In this document: positions 1 through 12,338 of the stretch, piece by piece
Numbering within the stretch: position 1 is the stretch's first letter
Layout: each line of letters opens with the position of its first letter
Assembly (NCBI GenBank): GCA_965153355.1
Contig: OZ231127.1
Coordinates: 97,092,001-97,156,000 of the forward strand
Direction: 5' to 3'
DNA: 64,000 bases
Origin: Flaccisagitta enflata
Taxonomy: Eukaryota; Chaetognatha; Sagittoidea; Aphragmophora
Notes under the pieces: generated by a model
What the model saw: the letters and a program-made list of their open reading frames with translations, nothing else
Databases searched by the model: none
Told to the model about the DNA's origin: nothing
Position numbers and translations under genes: made by a program

Positions 1-1196
1 TAAGTACGGTTTTTAAGAGATTATGTTTAGGTTATGATCACTAACACACGGTAAGGGTGAAAAAGAGAAGTGTTTTTCAAATTGATGTGGCTTCTAAACC
101 ATTTGAGCGACAATGTTGCAACACAACTCAAATGAAAGATCTTTCGAAGAGCTTTCTAGTCATCACCAATTTTCCTTAGTTTCCCTCAAATTAAGTTTGT
201 TAAGATAGGTTTTAAAAATCCGCCATTTTTTATGACGCCAAGGTTAATAGACCTTTTAGTTCGATAATGGGATAAAGATGAACACGGTATGCATCACTTT
301 GAGTCTATCTGGAATAAATGTTATTTACATTGGCAACCAGGACGGGGAGATCTAAAATGGAAGCCGTAATGCCCCTTGTAATGCACCAGGGAATCTCGAA
401 TTCGCTCGGTAAAGAATGACAGTGCCTTAAAAAAGTCTTTTACGCATCTAAGCCCACGTTCGTCGTCTGTGTAAAAATGGCACGATTGAGCTGATTTTTT
501 TTCTCAAAATTATGTAAGATTTTTTCCTTATTCAATGCACCAGGTTAGAATGCCAATGAATATTCTTCATAGGTTTTGACATAACTTAGAAACTGGAGAA
601 CTACTGACGCCGTCAGCCTACCCTATATTGTCCAAATAGTAAGTGCAATAAGTTTCATAATCACATAACCATTAGTAATATTCAGAATATGACTTCTCCG
701 TTATCCCAGTTTTAGTCGCATTTAGTACAATGAGAGATAAAAAAAACATGGAAATGAAAATACAGCAAGTGAGTCAATAGGTCAATTGAGACGGAAGGAG
801 ACATTAGAGTTCATGGAATTCCCTTTTATTGCTAGTTGTCTAATTTTGGCCTTGGGATGCTATCGACGTTTTTAACATTCTCCTCTTCGGACTCCACGTT
901 TGCTTTTAGCCACAATATATGATGTTGATGATTATTCCGATGTCAAACTTTCGAGCGTCCACCTTTCTGCACTCGGCGTCCAACCCATGCCATTTGATAG
1001 CATCCCTATTCATTCAATAGAGTCTGATGCCGAAGTTTCCAGCGTTCCTCTTTCTGGACTCGGTGTCAAGTCAGCGCCTCTTGATGACGTCATGATCTCC
1101 GGCCTTTTTTCCGCCGATGCCAAAGTTGCCGGTTTCAGTGAAATGCCGTATGGATCGTAAGAAGATGCACCAACCTGTCGATTTGGCATACAGTTA

Positions 1197-1635
1197 CAGT
1201 ACGATGGGAGCAATAAGAGCAGTAGAAAGAGGGCCCCCTATATTTTCACTGTTTGAAGGAAGAACCTAAAGCTTTGGTTTTTCTGAAAGCTGATGGTCCA
1301 AAATATTGAGTGAACACAAAATTCCAAACCAAGTGATTCATATCAAGACCGCCAATTGATATGTCTATATTGCATGTGGCGAGATAGCTCTGTTGATAGA
1401 GTGAAGAACTTGAGAAAATTAATTTCTCTATCTTCAGTGTCGCAGGTTCAAATCCCGAGTGGTGCTGCACTTTTTTTCTTTTTGGTCAACAGTTACAGCT
1501 AGAGCAATAAAACTATATTCACTCAAAGCTCTTGCTCATCAGTTTTCAGAAAAACCATAATGGAAGCTATTTCATTAGAATAGTTAAGCAGGAAATGACC
1601 CTCCATCTGAGGTTCTTATTGCTCCTATGGTACTG
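1197..1635. mobile_element. TIR element nested in left palindrome arm
   Basis: The ends read CAGTACGATGGGAGCAATAA and, on the other strand, CAGTACCATAGGAGCAATAA, flanked on both sides by TA. A TA target duplication and a CAGT start fit non-autonomous Tc1/mariner elements. The interior contains the tRNA-like segment at 1378-1470. The same element occurs in the right arm in the opposite orientation. No transposase is present, so it is MITE-like. Confidence 0.6.
1378..1470 (+). other. tRNA-like segment with Pol III A and B boxes
   Basis: The A-box-like stretch TAGCTCTGTTGATAGAG begins at 1385 and the B-box-like GGTTCAAATCC is at 1445-1455, followed by CGAGTGGTGC. This is the arrangement of a tRNA gene or a tRNA-derived SINE head. 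The acceptor and T stems do not pair properly, so it is unlikely to make a functional tRNA. The mirrored copy near 7420-7520 is further decayed and has lost the B box. Confidence 0.45.
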
Positions 1636-2489
1636 TACATAACCGGCTATAGTGGATCCGGGAGTAATTGAAATCCACCTACAATACAGTGTGATTTTTT
1701 CTGAACTGCCACATAAGACGAGGACATAGCGCAAAAACAAGAAGAGCTAGCCAAATTTTAGGTGAGAGTTTGCAGTTTTTTGCTAGGATTTCCTGGAACA
1801 AAAATCGATTTTCTCGATAATTTTTCAACTAGAAATGGAATCATGCAAAGTTGAAAAATGAAAAAAATTGCTCTTATACCTATTTTCAGTTACATTCGTC
1901 TCAAATGAAATGTATTTTGGGAAAAACTCAACAGACATACTTGTTTTGGGACTTGAATATCTTTGGTGAGCTGAAAGACAATTCTGCAAAAAAAAAATCG
2001 GGCATGATCATTTTTCTTTTTTTTTGAAAATACCATTTCTCTCTTTTTCTCCTAAAACTACACCAATCAATTTTAAATAAAAGTCCTTGGAATTTTCCAG
2101 CAAAAACTGCAAACTCATATCTTCCAAGTATTCTTATTCAGAGTGTGGCTAGCCCTGCTAGTTTTTGCGCAATTTGTCAATCCCTTGATATCCATTTATT
2201 TGGGGCATGAAATACATTTTGTCTATAAATATAACTATATAACTATAAGCGGATGTAAGGGCTTCAATTACAATTCATTTCCAGCGTAACGGCAATCACA
2301 AGCTGATCGCTGAAACACCATCGCTGATCCCATTTAGATCATTCTAGCTTGATCTCTGGCATTCTCTGCAAAACTCACCTCAAATGTTTTGTTTGTTTTT
2401 GTCCGCACCACTGCTGTCATTTCTGTCACGTCTGCAGATTGGATTAAAATAACATTAACAAGGCCAAGTAGGCCAATAAAGTGAGACGT

Positions 2490-2584
2490 GTGGATCGTCG
2501 AACGAATGCGTTACCGACAGACCAACCAACCAACAGACCAACGGACACAGCCAGTTCAAGAGGTGCTTTGTCGCACCTAAAAAG
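2490..2584 (-). repeat. S-like terminal module, GGTGC hairpin, left arm
   Basis: Read on the minus strand, this starts TTTTTTAGGTGC and pairs AGGTGC with GCACCT across six bases (2561-2578), then continues into a run of GTTGGTCTGTTGG-type units. It has the architecture of the S elements elsewhere in the window (hairpin, then CTGTGTC, then GGT-rich units) with a different stem sequence. Confidence 0.55.
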
Positions 2585-3254
2585 AATAGCAGCCCAAAGT
2601 AGTGGGGGAATTAACTAGGCTTGGAGAGCAAAATATTTTCTCTACCATATCCACGGGGCAGTCAAAATGCGTAATGGACCATATTCCAACAATGTGAAAC
2701 AAGAAACAGACCAAAAATTTCCAGAAAGGGGCGCCGCAATGGTCATTTTTGCAGCAACTCAGAAATGCTGCAAACAGCTAAAAAAGCAATGTTAGAAGCA
2801 TTTTGTCACTAACAACGCTTTAACTATTTCACATATTAGAGTTAAATATTGACTCAAATCATGTCAATAAAGCTTGTTAAACATCATGCAATGATGAAAA
2901 ATGATATGTATTATGTTGAACGTGACAGGTTGCAGCAAGTTGCAGCACTAAATGCCCAATTTTGCCGCAAATTGAGCTTTTTTAACTTGAACCGCTTTCA
3001 TCGGCCAAGTAGTGTTATAGGAATTCAAGAAATTTATTCTTTGTGTACCTAATGAGTTATAACACCTGTATTACAACTTATGGGATTTGTGGCAACTTGT
3101 AGCAATTGCAGCAAAAACAAAAAAAATCTGCAGCAACTTGATAAAAGCTATGAAAAATCTTTCACCTACTTGAATTTGGCAAAAAACGAGGATTCCCCGA
3201 TAAACCAGGCCAAAATAAGGTCACGAAGTGCTCCCCGCTGATTAAGAGTTTGTG

Positions 3255-3310
3255 AATGAACGTGATGAATGAATGAATGAATGAATGAATGGATGAATGA
3301 ATGAGTTTAT
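3255..3310. repeat. (GAAT)n microsatellite, mirrored at 5605-5650
   Basis: A short GAAT tetranucleotide tract lies in the left arm and its reverse complement at 5605-5650 in the right arm. The two tracts have different imperfections. Confidence 0.8.
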
Positions 3311-6308
3311 AGAATGGAGATGCAGTTCGCGCATTTCAAATGTTTGCGTGTTTGACCAGCCAACCAATCGACAGACATGACCTCTTAAAGAAATGGGAGG
3401 AAGCACCTAAAATCTCCTTCTCAATGCCTTCGATAAGATATTGTTGATTTTTTCATTGCTTGTTACTGCCTTGGACAAAATTTATAAAGAGTGTCCCAAA
3501 AAATGTTCCTCATTAGTATTCATAAATCTGATTTGATGCTCTTTTCATTTCTAAAAAAATATTTTTACTGATTTCTCTTTGCTGACGCAGCGGAGATTAC
3601 CTTCCCTTTTCAACAAAAACTTACTGTGAAAATTTTTCAAAAAAATTTAAAAAAAAGTTTTCATCAGGGTTTTTTAGTTGGGAAATTAGAATAGTTTCTA
3701 ATTTTTTGGACCCCCCCCCTTTGGAGACCTTTTTTTGAAAAATTTTTGCTGATTTTTCCGCCTAATATTTGATTGAAAAATTTGCATTTTTTGAAACTTT
3801 GGACCACCTTAACTGTAAAACGGCTTGACTGACAAGTGTGAAATTTTGCAATATGAATATATGCATAAACATGAGTAACTTCAGCCAAAATGGAGGTGTG
3901 TGAAGAAAAAAATACAATTTTATACCAGAAGCTCACAAATGGCCAAAATGCCAATTTTGCTGATTTTACTCTGACAAAGTAACTTTGAACGTCAATATCT
4001 CCGCAACCGTTAGTCGCAGTGAGCTCAAATTTTAGGTGAAGTTAGGGTAGATAACAGGTAACAACTCCACCAAAAATGAAGTTGATCGGATGACAGGAAC
4101 AGTTTTTATTCAACTTAAAAAAATGGGTCATTTTCACAAATTTTGAGAAAAAATTTTTTTTTCTAAGAGGGCTAGTTCAAAATTTTTTTTAGAAACTCTT
4201 AATTTGTTATTTATTTTATCAAAAAATAACAATTTGCAAAATTTTTTATTTGAAAAAAAAATTTTTGACCAAAAATTGTCCTACATTGCATTTTGTGAAA
4301 AATTTAAAATTTCATAACTGTATCAAAAATTCATTTTAAGAGCTGAAATTTTGCACTTATTAGTGAATCTAAAACTACTACCACCAAAAGTAAAGGGATC
4401 CTATTGAAAATCTTAGGAAATATTTCCATTTTTGTAGTTTTTGGGTTTTGGGTGCCGTAGATACAAAAATTGGCGGAGGATCCCCAACAAAAAATGAAAT
4501 GTGTGTTAATGTATCTAACTAACATACATTTCAAAGAATTTTTTTTTAGTGTGATTACTATGGTCACACTCATCCATAAACAGAAGAAAATTTTTTATTA
4601 AGATTTCAATAAAATCCCTTGATTTGATGTAATGTGAATTCACTAATATTAAAATTTCAACTCTTAAAATAATTTTTTGTGCAGTTATAATTTTAATTTT
4701 CATAAATACAATGTAAGATTTAATTTTGGTCAAAAATTTTTCAAAAAAAAATTTTACAAATTCACTGATAAGGTAAATAACAAATTAAAGTTTCTAAAGG
4801 TACAGAACCTATTAGAAAAAGATTTTTCTCAGAATTTGTGGTGACACATTTTTAAGTTCAATAAAGCTGTTCTATCATCGATCAGCTTCATTTTAATTGG
4901 AGTTATTTTACTGTTATCCCACACAACTACTGCTACATTTAACATTGCGAAGATGTTGACGTTCAAGTGCTGTCAGAGGCAAAATCCCAGCAAAATTGGC
5001 ATTTAACCATTTTGAAGCTATGAAATTGTATTTTCCTTCACCTCCGACTGAAGTTATAAATGTTTAATATATATTCATATTGCAAAAATTTCACGCTGTC
5101 AGTCAAACCATTTAGTGTCCAAGTCAAAAATGCAAATTTTTCAATCAAATATTAGGCGGAAAATTTTTCAAAAAAAGGTCTCCAAAGGGGGGGGGTCCAA
5201 AAAATTAGAAACTATTCTAATTTCCCAACTAAAAAACCCTGATGAAAACTTTTTTTTAAATTTTTTTGAAAAATTTTCACAGTAAGTTTTTGTTGAAAAG
5301 GGAAGGTAATCTCCGCTGCGTCAGCAAAGAGAAATCAGTAAAAATATTTTTTTAGAAATGAAAAGAGCATCAAATCAGATTTATGAATACTAATGAGGAA
5401 CATTTTTTGGGACACTCTTTATAAATTTTGTCCAAGGCAGTTACAAGCAATGAAAAAATAGACGATATCTAATTGAAGGCATTGAGAAGGAGATTTTAGG
5501 TGCTTCTTCGCACTTCTTTAGGAGGTAATGTCTGTCGGTTGGTTGGCTGGTCAAACACGCAAACATTTGAAATGCGCGAACTGCATCTCCATTCTATAAA
5601 CTCATTCATTCATCCATCCATTCATTCATTCATTTATTCATTCATCACGTTCATTCACAAACTCTTATTCAGCAGGGAGCACTTAGTGACCTTATTTTGA
5701 CCTGGTTTATCGGGGAATCCTCATTTTTTGCCAAATTCAAGTAGGTGAAAGATTTTTCATAGCTTTTATCAAGTTGCTGCAGATTTTTTTGGTTTTTGCT
5801 GCAATTGCTACAAGTTGCCACAAATCCCATAAGCTGTAATACAGGTGTTATAACTCATCAGGTACACAAAGACTAAATTTCTTAAATTCCTACAACACTA
5901 CTTGGCCGATGAAAGCGGTTCAAGTTAAAAAAGCTCAATTTGCGGCAAAATTGAGCATTTAGTGCTGCAACTTGCTGCAACCTGTCACGTTCAACATAAT
6001 GAAGATCATTTTTCATCATTGCATGATGTTTAACAAGCTTTATTGACATGATTTGAGTCAATATTTAACTCTAATATGTGAAAGAGTTGGTGTTGTGACA
6101 AAATTACTATATGCTTTAGCTGTTTGCAGCATTTCTGGTTGCTGCAAACTGACATCCATAGAAATTTTTGGTCTGTTTCTTGTTTCACATTGTTGGAATA
6201 TGGTCCATTACGCATTTTGACTGCCCGGTGGATATGGTAGAGAAAATATTTTGCTCAACAAGCCTAGTTAATTCCCCCACTACTTAATGGCAAATTGGTC
6301 TGCTATTC

Positions 6309-6400
6309 TTTTTAGGTGCGACAAAGCACCTCTTGAACTGGCTGTGTCCGTTGGTCTGTTGGTTGGTTGGTCTGTCGGTAACGCATTCGTTCGACGATCC
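6309..6400 (+). repeat. S-like terminal module, GGTGC hairpin, right arm
   Basis: This mirrors 2490-2584. The hairpin AGGTGC/GCACCT lies at 6314-6331, followed by GGCTGTGTCCGTTGGTC and further GTTGGTTGG units. A second, poorer version with only part of the stem paired sits at 5495-5560 (mirrored near 3340-3420). Confidence 0.55.
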
Positions 6401-7255
6401 ACACGTCTCACTTTATTGGCCTACTTGGCCTTGTTAATGTTATTTTAATCCAATCTGCAGACGTGACAGAAATGACAGCAGTGGTGCGGACAAAAACAAA
6501 CAAAACATTTGAGGTGAGTTTTGCAGAGAATGCCAGAGATCAAGCTAGAATGATCTAAATGGGATCAGCGATGGTGTTTCAGCGATCAGCTTGTGATTGC
6601 CGTTACGCTGGAAATGAATTGTAATTGAAGCCCTTACATCCGCTTATAGTTATATAGTTATATTTATAGACAAAATGTATTTCATGCCCCAAATAAATGG
6701 ATATCAAGGGATTGACAAATTGCGCAAAAACTAGCAGGGCTAGCCACACTCTGAATAAGAATACTTGGAAGATATGAGTTTGCAGTTTTTGCTGGAAAAT
6801 TCCAAGGACTTTTATTTAAAATTGATTGGTGTAGTTTTAGGAGAAAAAGAGAGAAATGGTATTTTCAAAAAAAAAGAAAAATGATCATGCCCGATTTTTT
6901 TTTGCAGAATTGTCTTTCAGCTCACCAAAGATATTCAAGTCCCAAAACAAGTATGTCTGTTGAGTTTTTCCCAAAATACATTTCATTTGAGACGAATGTA
7001 ACTGAAAATAGGTATAAGAGCAATTTTTTTCATTTTTCAACTTTGCATGATTCCATTTCTAGTTGAAAAATTATCGAGAAAATCGATTTTTGTTCCAGGA
7101 AATCCTAGCAAAAAACTGCAAACTCTCACCTAAAATTTGGCTAGCTCTTCTTGTTTTTGCGCTATGTCCTCGTCTTATGTGGCAGTTCAGAAAAAATCAC
7201 ACTGTATTGTAGGTGGATTTCAATTACTCCCGGATCCACTATAGCCGGTTATGTA

Positions 7256-7691
7256 CAGTACCATAGGAGCAATAAGAACCTCAGATGGAGGGTCATTTCC
7301 TGCTTAACTATTCTAATGAAATAGCTTCCATTATGGTTTTTCTGAAAACTGATGAGCAAGAGCTTTGAGTGAATATAGTTTTATTGCTCTAGCTGTAACT
7401 GTTGACCAAAAAGAAAAAAAGTGAAGCACCACTTTTTATATAAATTTAACCTGCATTTACTGAAGATAGAGAGTGGCTTTTCTCAGGATTCTTCACTCTC
7501 AGCAGGCTATCTCTGCATACAACCTCTTAAATCAGTGACGATGTTCATGAATCACTTGGTTTGGAATTTTGTGTTCACTCAATATTTTGGACCATCAGCT
7601 TTCAGAAAAACCAAAGCTTTAGGTTCTTCCTTCAAACAGTGACAATATAGGGGGCCCTCTTTCTACTGCTCTTAGTGCTCCCATCGTACTG
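7256..7691. mobile_element. Mirror copy of the TIR element in right arm
   Basis: This is the right-arm counterpart of 1197-1635, with the same TA-flanked CAGTAC termini. Its interior differs from the left copy over about 130 bp (7420-7560), which is one of the clearest arm-to-arm differences in the outer part of the palindrome. Confidence 0.6.
7420..7520 (-). other. Decayed tRNA-like segment, right arm
   Basis: Read on the minus strand, this aligns to the tRNA-like segment at 1378-1470. The A-box side is recognisable (GAGATAGCCTGCTGAGAG) but the B box is mutated. It shows that the two palindrome arms have accumulated independent changes. Confidence 0.35.
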
Positions 7692-8888
7692 TAACTGTAT
7701 GCCAAATCGACAGGTTGGTGCATCTTCTTACGATCCATACGGCATTTCACTGAAACCGGCAACTTTGGCATCGGCGGAAAAAAGGCCGGAGATCATGACG
7801 TCATCAAGAGGCGCTGACTTGACACCGAGTCCAGAAAGAGGAACGCTGGAAACTTCGGCATCAGACTCTATTGAATGAATAGGGATGCTATCAAATGGCA
7901 TGGGTTGGACGCCGAGTGCAGAAAGGTGGACGCTCGAAAGTTTGACATCGGAATAATCATCAACATCATATATTGTGGCTAAAAGCAAACGTGGAGTCCG
8001 AAGAGGAGAATGTTAAAAACGTCGATAGCATCCCAAGGCCAAAATTAGACAACTAGCAATAAAAGGGAATTCCATGAACTCTAATGTCTCCTTCCGTCTC
8101 AATTGACCTATTGACTCACTTGCTGTATTTTCATTTCCATGTTTTTTTTATCTCTCATTGTACTAAATGCGACTAAAACTGGGATAACGGAGAAGTCATA
8201 TTCTGAATATTACTAATGGTTATGTGATTATGAAACTTATTGCACTTACTATTTGGACAATATAGGGTAGGCTGACGGCGTCAGTAGTTCTCCAGTTTCT
8301 AAGTTATGTCAAAACCTATGAAGAATATTCATTGGCATTCTAACCTGGTGCATTGAATAAGGAAAAAATCTTACATAATTTTGAGAAAAAAAATCAGCTC
8401 AATCGTGCCATTTTTACACAGACGACGAACGTGGGCTTAGATGCGTAAAAGACTTTTTTAAGGCACTGTCATTCTTTACCGAGCGAATTCGAGATTCCCT
8501 GGTGCATTACAAGGGGCATTACGGCTTCCATTTTAGATCTCCCCGTCCTGGTTGCCAATGTAAATAACATTTATTCCAGATAGACTCAAAGTGATGCATA
8601 CCGTGTTCATCTTTATCCCATTATCGAACTAAAAGGTCTATTAACCTTGGCGTCATAAAAAATGGCGGATTTTTAAAACCTATCTTAACAAACTTAATTT
8701 GAGGGAAACTAAGGAAAATTGGTGATGACTAGAAAGCTCTTCGAAAGATCTTTCATTTGAGTTGTGTTGCAACATTGTCGCTCAAATGGTTTAGAAGCCA
8801 CATCAATTTGAAAAACACTTCTCTTTTTTCACCCTTACCGTGTGTTAGTGATCATAACCTAAACATAATCTCTTAAAAACCGTACTTA

Positions 8889-10521
8889 ACCTTATCCGAT
8901 TAAGATAAAATTTTATATGGCGGTACAACATACCTGCCTTTAACAGCTCCTAAAATTTCATCCAAATCGGACAACTTTTACTATCATTTCACCACGCAAT
9001 ATCTTGGAGCTATCGTTGCTTCAAATGAAGTTACCCACAATTTTTCTTTATAAGTATCAAATATGTGCGAAGAAACCCCCTTCAAATTTCAGAAGAAAAA
9101 GGCAAATATAGGCAATTTTTCAGACACTCGCTAGCCTGACTGGGGCAACGGAGAAAGCTGAAATTTTTACTGAAGATAGACAAGACATGTGGCCAGAATG
9201 AACCTGTAAAATATCTAGATTATTTACATACAACAAATCAATTAAAAATCTGTAAAAAATGCTGTTTCCTCATAATGCTTTTTTTGGAATTTATTCAGGT
9301 CTACCCTGGCCACAGGTCTTCTCTATCGTAAAAATTTCAGCTCTATGTGCCCAGTCCCGACGCGTCTAAGAAAATTACCATCATTTGTCATTCGATAAAG
9401 TGAACATCTAAAGAAAATACACGGTAAAGATACAATTCATAACAATTTTTCATCAACTCACTATACTCTCTAACTATCAGTTTTAAAGCACAAATTCATG
9501 AAAGCAGTCAGTTGTGAGCGAGCAGATCGCCTGACATAAGTGAAATAAAAATTAATTACAGTATGACATTGGAAAAATTTGTGATTAGGGAAAGGACAGA
9601 GAATACGTTGTTTGATACATTGATAGTTTTCATTTTTTCTGCTGCAACCAAAGCATTCTCATTTTGTTTTTGCTTGTAATTTGGAGTCGAGCAGTCTTGT
9701 CAAAAAAGAGAGGAATCCTCGAGGCACACATATTAGTCAATCATCATGAAGCAATTTTAAATTTGTCATATCTTGAAAGGGAAATAACATAATATCATTT
9801 ATAAACTGTGGTTGAAGAAATCAGTGATTGAATTTTGATTATTTGTTAAATGAATATATGGTCAGAGTGGAAAATCTATGACGGTTACAGAATAACCAAG
9901 AGATTCTGAGGCCCTCTCCCAAAGTAGATAGGCGTGGCTCAAATATTCAGGGAAATAAGAACAGTTTTTTGAGGCCATCATTTTCTGGTGGTGGTATAAA
10001 AGAACATGCAAAAACCGTATTAAATTTCGGTTCTCCTGAACAGACCGTATCGTAGACGCACTATTTAGGCATCTCTGAATTTGAAGGCAATCGGTATTAA
10101 ATCTTCTATCTTGGTAATAATATTAACAACGAACTTTTTAATATTTTACCATGGTAAAAGATGGGGGTTTTCTTTGAATCTATGGAATTTAAACGTTTGA
10201 TGTCAGACACAGTAAATGAAAGATCTTTCAGAGGCTTTCAACATGCCGAACCTCACTGGTTCTCTTGAACAAGATGGTTAAAATAGTTTAAAAACCGCCA
10301 TTTTTATGACGCCAGATTAGCATAATCTATCTTTATGAACTAGCTCGAGTTTGCGTGACATATTCACTAACGTAGGCTAACGCTATTTAGGTCTCTCCTG
10401 AGGTCATACCGCGCGTGGCCTGGAAAGGGCGTAATTAACAAATGAATTACCGTGAATCAGCAGGACCAGCATACAGGCGCATTTTCTAACCGCGGACAAA
10501 GCGTCGCGATAACAATTATCA
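8889..10521. other. Non-coding stretch with a small imperfect palindrome
   Basis: No convincing coding region was seen. Bases 9137-9362 form an imperfect palindrome (GACTGGGGCAAC... against ...GTGCCCAGTC, with matching GAAATTTTTAC blocks inside). Bases 10215-10345 resemble the outer end of the giant palindrome (around 131-270), sharing AATGAAAGATCTTTC and the block around CCGCCATTTTTTATGACGCC. The palindrome end therefore belongs to a dispersed family. Confidence 0.6.
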
Positions 10522-10733
10522 TCATTTCAATATTCCGCATTCGCTTATCAGCCATGTGGACGAGATTTCGCTGCTTCGTCGCAAACTTCGCGAAAAGAAG
10601 GAACCCTCAGGGCAATCTTTAAACTTGTGAGTGATAAAAATAGCGGGAGGAGATTCCACGAACCCGCATCGCGCCAACGCCAGCAAATCTTCCATGAATT
10701 CATAACTCTCTAGCATGTCGTGATCATCGTCAG

Positions 10734-10818
<85 letters not shown>

Positions 10819-10986
10819 GCTGTTGTTGTTATGGTCGTGGTTGTGGTTGTTATTGTGGTTTTGGTTATTCTTGTTTCCTAGCCACAACCAGAGTGGGTCA
10901 ATAGCTTCCATTTGGAAGTGATCAAGGCTGTGAAGAGCCGTTCCGAGAAAAAGAGCCTCCGCATCCACTGAGGGCCCGAACTGGCT
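10522..10986 (-). CDS. Possible exon with poly-Asn tract, unknown protein
   Basis: On the minus strand a strong splice acceptor (pyrimidine-rich TTGCTTTCATTTGCAG) ends at 10987. It is followed by an open frame starting SQFGPSVDAEALFLGTALHS and containing a tryptophan-rich WLWLGN stretch, an Asn/His-rich section and a pure Asn run made by the (TTG)n array. After that comes an ordinary-looking segment with MLESYEFMEDLLALARCGFV, ending at a stop at 10522. The residue mix outside the Asn run looks protein-like, but I do not recognise a family. No partner exons were found. It may be a terminal exon of a host gene or chance. Confidence 0.3.
10735..10830. repeat. (TTG)n microsatellite
   Basis: About 95 bp of almost pure TTG on the plus strand, with a few interruptions near the right end. 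It lies inside the possible exon and would encode poly-Asn on the minus strand. Confidence 0.95.
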
Positions 10987-10999
10987 CTGCAAATGAAAG

Positions 11000-11000
11000 C

Positions 11001-11083
<83 letters not shown>

Positions 11084-11095
11084 ATATTATCATCA

Positions 11096-11135
<40 letters not shown>

Positions 11136-11246
11136 GAGAAAGAAGGAAGAAGAGAAGAGAGAAGGAAGAGGAAAAGAGGAAGGAAGAGAAGAAGAAGAAG
11201 ATGAGAGAGAGACAGAAAAAGAGAGAAAGAAAGAGGAAAGAAGAAA

Positions 11247-11300
<54 letters not shown>
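11000..11300. repeat. (ATC)n then (GA)n composite microsatellite
   Basis: Roughly 90 bp of ATC repeats passes directly into a purine-rich GA/GGAA tract that ends in a pure (GA)n near 11300. Long reading frames here are artefacts of the repeats. Confidence 0.95.
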
Positions 11301-11301
<1 letters not shown>

Positions 11302-11435
11302 TTGTGTGTTCAAGGAGAGCTATAAGCTGATTGGTCGGCTTTCTGGTCTGTTTGTCCTTCTGACTAACTCATCAAATTGTAATGAATATCAGATTGTTTG
11401 TACAGGCTGGTTCCGGGACAGGGCGGGCCAATTAT

Positions 11436-11570
11436 ATGAAAGTTGAAACAACATTGCCCTTATAAAAGGAGGCAAGAATTCTCCAATATACAAAGGCTGA
11501 AAGCCTTGCAAGCTTTCAATGGTGTTTACTCCGGATTGCTCACAACTATCCTTTTCCACTGACAAACAAA
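11436..11570. repeat. Dispersed repeat shared with 29888-30020
   Basis: This ~135 bp segment, starting TATGAAAGTTGAAACAAC and including CTTGCAAGCTTTCAATGG and ACTCCGGATTGCTCAC, recurs nearly unchanged inside the foldback element at 29706-30277. It is probably a fragment of the same element family. Confidence 0.75.
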
Positions 11571-12260
11571 AATATGAATTATGTTTACACCTTTAAACAC
11601 TGATGTCACACTGATTCATAATGATAAATCTTATTTCAGAAGCACTATTTATGTAGATGATAATTGATAAAGCCAAACAAAAATACTGAACCAATCATTT
11701 ATAAATGCATCACTATGAATTGATTTAAATCAATGTCACAGGGTGTGAATATAATTCATATACAGTTGGCCCGCTTCTTCCCGAAATTAGCCCACAACAA
11801 CTCATGCCCAAACGCCAAAATTACTGGCTAACTAACGATATAGCATCGCGGAATATATCTATTCTCTTTTTCTTTCAGTTTTCTTTACATCTGTTCGAGT
11901 CGTTAACACGATCTAGATAAATCTCAAGAGCAAGTTTTTGTAGGTTACCATATCGATATAACTTGTTAAATCTGCTTTTCCGTTTAACATGATCTGTTCG
12001 TTTCTTTGCTGATCTACCATCCGTTTTGAGAATTTTGATTGATCGACAAAAAAAGATCGCTAAAAAACTCAACTTTGGACCATATGGTTAAGACTTAAGT
12101 GTAAAATGCGGTTAAAAAAAAGATTTTCTACACACGCGATCTTTCATTCCCTGACTCTGTCTGTCTGTCTCTTTCTCTATGTCCCTCTCTTCTTTTCTGT
12201 GTCTCTCTGTCTCTCTGTCTCTGTCTATCTGTCTCTGTCCCTGTCTGTCTCTGTCCGTCC

Positions 12261-12270
12261 GTTAGTCTTG

Positions 12271-12334
<64 letters not shown>
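12261..12334. repeat. (TC)n microsatellite, left half of split target
   Basis: The TC array runs directly into the left LTR. The sequence after the right LTR, from 23168, is again (TC)n, so one dinucleotide array was split by the retrotransposon. The flanking bases agree with a CTCTC target duplication, although the repetitive target makes its length uncertain. Confidence 0.85.

Positions 12335-12338
<4 letters not shown>

Larger units (their letters stand above)
1..8888. repeat. Giant imperfect palindrome (foldback)
   Basis: The first ten bases of the window are the exact reverse complement of 8879-8888, and the correspondence runs inward for over 4 kb on each side. The left arm is about 1-4416, the right arm about 4600-8888, with a roughly 180 bp loop. 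Outer parts of the arms are almost identical (one indel noticed in the outermost 200 bp). Patches near 1365-1480/7420-7560 and 2690-2960/5970-6200 differ, and inward of about 3.7 kb the arms are diverged, roughly 70-75 percent by eye, with net length differences. The outer boundary may lie left of the window. No transposase frame was found. It could be a very large foldback transposon or an inverted duplication; the uneven identity argues against a simple assembly hairpin. Confidence 0.9.

Noticed and set aside
900-1160. 86-codon frame present perfectly in both palindrome arms (also 7728-7988)
   Set aside because: It starts with TTG rather than ATG and its conservation follows from the identity of the outer arms; no recognisable features.
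1-8888. Palindrome as a pure assembly artefact
   Set aside because: Arm segments differ by substitutions, indels and a replaced 130 bp block, which a read hairpin would not produce; long-read confirmation is still the decisive test.
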